Part shown: positions 35,689-40,388 of the stretch, one piece after another
How positions within the stretch are numbered: position 1 is the stretch's first letter
How the letters are laid out: every line of letters begins with the position of its first letter
The notes under the pieces: model-generated
The model's database searches: none
Seen by the model: only the letters and a program-made list of their open reading frames with translations
What the model was told of the DNA's origin: nothing
Made by a program: the position numbers and the translations under genes
Source: JBASEY01 sp049652745
GTDB lineage: Bacteria > CSSED10-310
Length of the DNA stretch: 40,388 bases
NCBI GenBank assembly: GCA_049652745.1
Contig: JBASEY010000045.1
Coordinates: 1 to 40,388 of the forward strand
Direction of reading: 5' to 3'

Positions 35689-35778
35689 GAATATGAAAAA
35701 TTTCATTTCTTATAGGCTTTCCTCCGAAAATATTAATTCGGGTAGCGCTGAGAAGCATTCGTAATGCATTGTGGAATG

Positions 35779-35833
35779 TGTCAATAGCTTTGAGACACCT
35801 GCCGCGTTCATTTAGGGTAGATTTCCTTGTTGG
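35779..35833. mobile_element. Solo IS-like end downstream of the vWA gene
   Basis: TGTCAATAGCTTTGAGACACCTG at 35779-35801 matches the inverted-repeat ends at 634-656 and 37641-37663 in reverse orientation. The next 30 bases resemble 243-275, where the ORF tail INKEI.P ends. The minus strand here encodes ADKDWANKEIYPK before a stop. This is the third copy of the element, cut down to one end. Confidence 0.45.
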
Positions 35834-35851
35834 CCCAGTCCTTGTCCGCAA

Positions 35852-36793
35852 TCAGTTGAACAATCTCGTGAATATCCGAAACCCCACCATTCCTCTCACA
35901 AGTGCGAATCCTGTTCGCGAGTTGATCTGCAGACCTTCTACTCGCATCCCGACCTCAACGGGCCATCCAGGAATTCCTGTGGGTAGACGCATTCCTCCCC
36001 GAAGCGCTCCACGCAGCAGGTCAGCCCCCAGCGAGGCCAGCCCCCTTGGTACGCCATAGCTTTGTGCTATGTCCTCGCCCATTTTCCTCAGTCTCGGTGA
36101 TATTCGACCATTCAAAAGTTCTCCTACGTCTTCGACCAAAGGCGGCAACTCGCTTGAAACGGAGAACAACTGGGATGCCAAACCCTCTGGTACCTCCGCC
36201 TGCCTGGGGACAACGAGGTTGTCGGGAGAACGCTCGTCGAAACAGCAGTGAAACAGACACGTTCCGCTGGTTGCAGTCAGGGCTTGTGCTGTTGCTTCGA
36301 TGTTGGGGATCGGCGCATGCTCGACGGCAGTGACGTGGAGAACTACGGGGCTGAAGAGCGGGTGACCATTACTCTTCATCCAGCCCGATACCTGTTCCCG
36401 TGCGACGGATAGCGCGTCGCTTGCCCCGTCATTACAAGCACCAGACAGAGTGCCGGCCACGATCTGAGTTTTGTCTGCAACTGATCGAATAATCCCCTGT
36501 CGTGAACCATCAGACCACATGCTGCCGGTTGCAGTATCTCCGGTCGCGATGGGGTAGCCGATGAAGCCAACATCGATATGTTTCCCGCAGTCGACCTTTG
36601 CCATTTCGCTCTTCATCTCGTTGAGTGCCTCCGTCACGGAGGCGATACGGCTGCGTCCTGTTTCAGCGAATAGCTTCTGCATGGCTTGCGAATGGTCTAC
36701 CACAAATAGGAACAACGTTCGACGATCACCGACTTCCCCTGTCCCTGCGAAGCCCTTGACGATTGCTTCATAAAGCGAGTTCGGTAGGTTCAT
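35852..36793 (-). CDS. GC-rich von Willebrand factor A-like protein
   Basis: The 313-residue protein has a vWA-type N-terminal strand LFLFVVDHSQAMQ with a metal-site-like DHSQA at 33-37 (the last Ser of DxSxS is replaced). It also has SVTEALNEMKSEMAKVDCGK and a distal vWA-like stretch, so metal binding may be impaired. The base composition is far more GC-rich than its neighbours, a sign of recent transfer. The ATG has AAGGAG about 9 nt upstream and follows the truncated ankyrin gene by 17 bases. The last 15 to 45 codons overlap an alternative frame whose product (48 codons, ending DKDWANKEIYPK) looks protein-like and resembles the IS-like tail, so the C-terminus may have been altered by the element or by a frameshift. 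Confidence 0.65.
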   Translation of the reverse strand: MNLPNSLYEAIVKGFAGTGEVGDRRTLFLFVVDHSQAMQKLFAETGRSRIASVTEALNEMKSEMAKVDCGKHIDVGFIGYPIATGDTATGSMWSDGSRQGIIRSVADKTQIVAGTLSGACNDGASDALSVAREQVSGWMKSNGHPLFSPVVLHVTAVEHAPIPNIEATAQALTATSGTCLFHCCFDERSPDNLVVPRQAEVPEGLASQLFSVSSELPPLVEDVGELLNGRISPRLRKMGEDIAQSYGVPRGLASLGADLLRGALRGGMRLPTGIPGWPVEVGMRVEGLQINSRTGFALVRGMVGFRIFTRLFN

Positions 36794-36810
36794 TTGTTCA
36801 TTCTCCTTTC

Positions 36811-37197
36811 TTAGGCCAACAACAGCTTTACAACATTGAGGCGACCTTTTTCTGATGCCTCTATTAGGGCTGTTTGACCGCTATACTTTGTTTGTAAATT
36901 CACCTCAGCGCCGTTGTCTAACAGCAGCTTAACAATATCTTTAAGGCCCTTTTCTAATGCGATGAAAAGAACTGTTTCATCTTTATTGGTCATGTTGGGA
37001 TCAGCGCCAAAAAACAAAGCGATTTTAACTTCTGTCAAATTACCATTTTGTATAGCATGTATCATTCTTTTCCCTGCTAGCGCATTATACTTTATTTTTG
37101 TTATGCCTAACGTGTAGGACAAGATAGGAAACAACACTTTTTGAAACAACGCTTGCAGAGGTAACAGCGCCTTTTTGAATCTGCTTATTGTGGCCAT
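36811..37197 (-). CDS. Short truncated ankyrin protein
   Basis: The 128-residue protein has an N-terminal segment (MATISRFKKALLPLQALFQK) shared with the gene at 1-191, then about two and a half ankyrin repeats (GNLTEVKIALFFGADPNMTN, KGLKDIVKLLLDNGAEVNLQ). It stops inside the third repeat at VVKLLLA where DNGAEVN is expected. The break lies 17 bp before the GC-rich vWA gene, so the arrival of that gene probably clipped the array. The ATG at 37197 is chosen because GGAG precedes it; the frame stays open six codons upstream. It belongs to the duplicated block 37007-37663. Confidence 0.75.
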   Translation of the reverse strand: MATISRFKKALLPLQALFQKVLFPILSYTLGITKIKYNALAGKRMIHAIQNGNLTEVKIALFFGADPNMTNKDETVLFIALEKGLKDIVKLLLDNGAEVNLQTKYSGQTALIEASEKGRLNVVKLLLA

Positions 37198-37198
37198 A

Positions 37199-37597
37199 TC
37201 ATTTTCTCCTATCAAGCTGCGGAATTAGCCAATCACGTTGATAGACTTTCCGCGAACATTCAGGGCGGATTTCTTTGTTGATCAACAGGATTTTCCGATG
37301 GGTTTGCCCTGGCGGCTTTCGGTAACTTGGGAGCTGCTGGAATTGAGTTGACATACTGCTCCGGATATTTCGGGTAGATTTAAATAAAATGTGGTTTGAT
37401 CGGCATAATTTACCCCGCTTCGTACTGCGATCTGCTTCGTGCGGAATCGCCGGCACGTAGGACCAGGTAAAACGATGCCGCTGGGCATGTTCCTTGATCT
37501 CTATATACGGTATTCGTGAAGTTGCCATTTCTATCATCTTTCCATCAATCTTCATCCCGTTATCCTTTACCGATTGTAATGAATTCATTTGAAACAC
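37199..37597 (-). pseudogene. Degenerate ORF inside an IS-like remnant, right copy
   Basis: This 132-codon frame is homologous to the ORF at 249-521 (shared RIP..EIKEHA.RHRFT, IPHEAD, KRG.L, LLINKEIRPE). The two copies diverge by a frame slip after LFK, and this one has no clear ribosome-binding site. It stops just ahead of the ankyrin start at 37197. It is a likely remnant of a transposase or element gene, with no catalytic residues visible. Confidence 0.45.
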
Positions 37598-37663
37598 TCT
37601 ATCTCACCCCAAAAGTTAACTACACCGATCTTTTATAGGACAGGTGTCTAACGTATATTGACA
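37229..37663. mobile_element. IS-like remnant with terminal inverted repeats (right copy)
   Basis: The right end at 37641-37663 is CAGGTGTCTAACGTATATTGACA, matching 634-656. The opposite, more degenerate end is at 37229-37250 (CCAATCACGTTGATAGACTTTC). The interior holds only the degenerate ORF. It shares its ankyrin flank with the left copy, so the block was probably duplicated with the element inside it. Confidence 0.45.
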
Positions 37664-37715
37664 AAGCGGCAGTTCGACTTAGTGACTCTCATTTGAATCA
37701 GCTCACTTTCCAAGA

Positions 37716-37748
37716 ATTAGAGCTCGTTGGAAATACTTTCTTTCACTC
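37716..37748 (-). promoter_or_regulatory. Promoter-like motif ahead of the flanking ankyrin unit
   Basis: On the minus strand GAGTGAAAG (37740-37748) is followed, 19 nt after GTGAAA, by TCTAAT (37716-37721), the same layout as 4082-4114. It would drive transcription toward the IS-like ORF, the short ankyrin gene and the vWA gene. The rest of the 37598-37850 gap shows nothing recognisable. Confidence 0.5.
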
Positions 37749-37850
37749 GAATATGGGAGCAGTTGTGAAATTTTGAGATAAAAATGGTAGCCAAATCAAG
37801 TGTGCTAACAGATATCCACAAGATGAGGAGCTAAAGGGATGTCCGTTTTT

Positions 37851-40388
37851 TTATCCTACTTTCTCATATTGTCTTAAAAGATCAACGATTTTGCTGTGAC
37901 CTTTCGCTGATGCCAATTGCCGAGCAGTTTTGCCTTCGTTATTCTGTATATTCACATCGGCGCTATTGTCTAACAACAGCTTAACAATATCGAGATGTCC
38001 TTTTTCTGATGCCAAAATTAGCGGTGTATAACCGTATTTATTTTGTATGTTCACCACAGCACCGTTGTCTAACAGCAGCTTAACAACTTCGAGATGACCT
38101 TTTTTAGAAGCCTCCATTAGAGCAGTATCTTCGAAGTAATTTTTCATATTCACCTTGGCGCCGTTGTCTAACAACAGCTTAACAACATCAAGATTACCCT
38201 TCCATGATGCCCATATTAAGGGAGTATAATCTTGTTTACTCCGTATATTCACCTCAGCGCCGTTGTCTAATAGCAGCTTAACAATTTTGTGATGGCCATT
38301 TTCTGAAGCCTGAAAGAGAGCGGTTTCTTTGTGTATATTTAGTAAATCAACCTCAGCGCCGTTGTCTAACAGCAGCTTTGCAATATCGAGGTGCCCCATC
38401 CATGATGCCCATACTAGGGCGGTCCAACCGTTGTTGTCTTTCATATTCACCTCAGCGCGGTTGTCTAACAGCAGTTTAACAATATCGAGATGACGATACC
38501 AAATTGCCAAGATTAGCGGTGTATAACCGTATTTATATTGTACATTCACCTCTGCGCCGTAGTCTAACAGCAGTTTAACAACGTTGGGGCAACCCTTCTC
38601 TGATGCCCGCATTAAGGCAGTTTTACCGCCGTTATCTTTGATATTCACCTCAGCGCCGTTGTCTAACAGCAGTTGAACAACGTTGAGGCAACCCTTCTCT
38701 GATGCCCGCATTAAGGCAGTTTCACCTTTTTTATCTTGTAAATTTACCTCAGCGCCTTTGTCTAACAGCAGCTTAACAACTTCGAGATGATCATTTTCTG
38801 AAGCCTCCATTAGAGCAGTATCGTCGTCGTAATTTTTCTTGTTCACCTTAGCACCTTTGTCTAACAGCAACTTAACAACATCGAGCTTACCTGCCTCTGA
38901 TGCCTTCATTAGGGCTGTATCATCATTGTTATCTTCCATATTCACCTCAGCGCCTTTGTCTAACAACAGCTTAACAACTTCGAGATGACCATTTTCTGAA
39001 GCCTCCATTAGAGCAGTATCGTCGTCGTAATTTTTCTTGTTCACCTTAGCGCCTTTGTCTAACAGAAGATTAACAAGAGCTAGATCACCATTCCGTGATG
39101 CTTTAATTAGGTTATTGTCATCAGAATTATATTGCATTAGAATATCAACGATTTTGCGACAACCGTTCAATTTTGCCAACTCAAGAGCAGTAGTACCCCT
39201 GCCATTTTTCATGGTCATATCTGCGCCTTTGTCTAACAGCAACTTAACAACATCGAGGTGACCACCCGTTGATGCCCACATTAGGGCTGTATCACCGTTG
39301 TTATCTTTCATATTCACCTTGACGCCGTTGTCTAACAGCAGTTGAACAACGTTAGGGCAACCCTTCTCTGATGCCCGCATTAAGGCCGTTTTACCTTTTT
39401 TATCTTGTAAACTTACATCAGCGCTTTTGCTTAACAGCAGCTTAACAACATCGATGTGATCCCTCTGTGATGCCCGCATTAAGGCGGTTTCACCGTCGTT
39501 ATCTTCGATATTCACCTCAGCGCCTTTGTTTAACAGCATCCTAACAACGTCGTCGCAACCTTCTTCTGATGCTTTCATTAGGGCCGTTTTACCTTTTTTA
39601 TCTTGTAAACTTACATCAGCGCCTTTGTCTAAAAGCAGCTTAACAACATCGAGGTAACCTTTCCATAATGCCTGCATTAGGGCAGTTTCGCCGTCATCAT
39701 CTTTTATGTTCATATCAGCGCCGTTGTCTAACAGCAGCTTAACAACATCGAGGTAACCTTCCCATAATGCCTGCATTAGGGCAGTTTTGCCGTCATCATC
39801 TTTTATGTTCATATCAGCGCCGTTGTCTAACAGCAGCTTAACAACATCGATCTTACCGTACCTTGATGCCCATATTAAGGGAGTATAACCATCATCAATT
39901 TGAAAATTCACCTCAGCGCCGTTGTCTAACAGCAGCTTAACAACATCGAAGTAACCGTTCCATAAAGCCTGTATTAGGGCAGGTTTCCCTTCATCATCTT
40001 TTATGTTCACATCAGCGTCGTTGTCTAACAGCAGCTTAACAACATCGAGCTTACCTGCCTTTGATGCCTGTATTAGGGCAGTTTTACCTTTTTTATCTTG
40101 TAAACTTACATCAGCGCCTTTGTCTAAAAGCAGCTTAACAACATCGAGGTGACCGTTCCATGATGCCCACGTTAGGGCAGTAGAACCGTAGTTATCTTGT
40201 AAATTTACCTCAGCGCCTTTGTTTAACAGCAGCTTAACGACATCGAGGTAACCCCAAAATGATGCCTCCATTATAGCGGTTGTACCGTCTTCATCTTTCA
40301 TATTCACCTCAGCACCTTTGTCTAACAGCAGGTTGACAACGTCGAGCTTACCAGCCTGTGATGCTCTCATTAGGGCAGTTTTACCTTT
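37851..40388 (-). CDS. Large ankyrin-repeat protein (N-terminus outside the window)
   Basis: The visible part is about 845 residues of near-perfect 33-residue ankyrin repeats of the form xGxTALMxASxxGxLDVVKLL, then LDxGAEVN; about 25 units can be counted. The frame stays open to base 40388, so the start lies upstream. One break occurs near 39112-39190, where a C-cap-like unit (KIVDILMQYNSDDNN) resembles the true end (KIVDLLRQYEKVG) before a new array starts. No signal peptide, membrane segment or enzyme domain is visible. The protein is probably a binding scaffold, with partners unknown. It lies upstream of the duplicated block and a promoter-like motif separates it from the next gene. Confidence 0.9.
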   Translation of the reverse strand, partial: KGKTALMRASQAGKLDVVNLLLDKGAEVNMKDEDGTTAIMEASFWGYLDVVKLLLNKGAEVNLQDNYGSTALTWASWNGHLDVVKLLLDKGADVSLQDKKGKTALIQASKAGKLDVVKLLLDNDADVNIKDDEGKPALIQALWNGYFDVVKLLLDNGAEVNFQIDDGYTPLIWASRYGKIDVVKLLLDNGADMNIKDDDGKTALMQALWEGYLDVVKLLLDNGADMNIKDDDGETALMQALWKGYLDVVKLLLDKGADVSLQDKKGKTALMKASEEGCDDVVRMLLNKGAEVNIEDNDGETALMRASQRDHIDVVKLLLSKSADVSLQDKKGKTALMRASEKGCPNVVQLLLDNGVKVNMKDNNGDTALMWASTGGHLDVVKLLLDKGADMTMKNGRGTTALELAKLNGCRKIVDILMQYNSDDNNLIKASRNGDLALVNLLLDKGAKVNKKNYDDDTALMEASENGHLEVVKLLLDKGAEVNMEDNNDDTALMKASEAGKLDVVKLLLDKGAKVNKKNYDDDTALMEASENDHLEVVKLLLDKGAEVNLQDKKGETALMRASEKGCLNVVQLLLDNGAEVNIKDNGGKTALMRASEKGCPNVVKLLLDYGAEVNVQYKYGYTPLILAIWYRHLDIVKLLLDNRAEVNMKDNNGWTALVWASWMGHLDIAKLLLDNGAEVDLLNIHKETALFQASENGHHKIVKLLLDNGAEVNIRSKQDYTPLIWASWKGNLDVVKLLLDNGAKVNMKNYFEDTALMEASKKGHLEVVKLLLDNGAVVNIQNKYGYTPLILASEKGHLDIVKLLLDNSADVNIQNNEGKTARQLASAKGHSKIVDLLRQYEKVG
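37900..40380. repeat. Tandem 99-bp coding repeats (ankyrin array)
   Basis: The array is built of about 25 units of 99 bp. Long stretches such as GCGCCGTTGTCTAACAGCAG recur almost unchanged in most units, so DNA identity is high and gene conversion or unequal crossover is likely. Near 39640-39830 two neighbouring units are almost identical. Confidence 0.9.

Larger units (their letters stand above)
37007..37663. repeat. Long direct repeat, right copy (pairs with 1-663)
   Basis: Same orientation as 1-663, clearly homologous and near-equal in length. It includes the start of an ankyrin gene, the IS-like remnant and its flank (TTTTATAGGACAGGTGTCTA). The two copies lie about 37 kb apart, either side of the chaperone/protease module. 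Confidence 0.75.

Noticed and set aside
35666..35851. A 61-codon frame directly after the vWA stop.
   Set aside because: It runs through the IS-like end, begins with TTG without a ribosome-binding site and has no homologue that I recognise.
1..40388. CRISPR array, tRNA or rRNA genes.
   Set aside because: The only regularly spaced repeats are the coding 99-bp ankyrin units; no tRNA cloverleaf or rRNA segment was recognised.

Overview
The window is a dense, almost entirely minus-strand accessory locus from a bacterium. Ribosome-binding sites are canonical (AGGAGG type). The composition is moderately AT-rich apart from one GC-rich gene near 36 kb. The taxon cannot be read from the sequence. A large-genome Gram-negative with many signalling and conflict genes, for example a complex Desulfobacterota, is a low-confidence guess.

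Layout, read in the direction of transcription (right to left). At 37851-40388 lies a long ankyrin-repeat gene open at the window edge. At 37199-37597 is a degenerate ORF inside a small inverted-repeat element (IS-like remnant), followed by a short truncated ankyrin gene (36811-37197) and a GC-rich vWA-like gene (35852-36793). The core module runs from 35551 to 716. It encodes, in order: a large protein of unknown fold; a zinc-finger (anti-sigma-like) protein; a 1530-residue CHAT caspase-like protease fused to a two-ATPase Clp unfoldase; a TPR-like protein; a one-ATPase Clp-like protein; a Ser/Thr kinase; a helical-repeat protein; a J-like protein; a GrpE-like protein; a large Hsp70; a zinc-ribbon/TPR protein; an Hsp70-vWA fusion; a second GrpE-like protein; a third Hsp70 with an internal 43-codon duplication; a J-like/Fn3/zinc-ribbon/GTPase protein; a GAP1-type GTPase-associated protein; a membrane-anchored GTPase; a YidC/Oxa1-like insertase with a periplasmic helical domain; and a small membrane protein. 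After that, at 1-663, comes a second copy of the IS-like remnant plus the start of an ankyrin gene. It aligns with 37007-37663, so the module is bracketed by direct repeats.

How the genes may work together (inference). The module carries a private Hsp70 cycle: three Hsp70s, two GrpE-like exchange factors and two J-like domains. It adds two Clp-type unfoldases, one carrying its own CHAT protease, a kinase and two GTPases with a GAP1 partner for switching, TPR/Fn3/vWA adaptors, and a membrane branch (anchored GTPase plus YidC-like protein). No nuclease or toxin is apparent, so the CHAT protease is the most likely effector. GAP1 and the large zinc-ribbon GTPases belong to families described in bacterial NTP-dependent conflict systems. 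The full combination, with the CHAT-Clp fusion, Hsp70-vWA fusion and YidC-like protein, is the notable part.

Four or five intergenic regions share a minus-strand promoter-like motif (GAGTGAAAG, then 18-19 nt, then TCTAtT). It lies ahead of the membrane GTPase, the zinc-ribbon/TPR gene, the large Hsp70 and the flanking ankyrin unit, with a weaker match ahead of the first core gene. This suggests one regulator controls the scattered transcription units.
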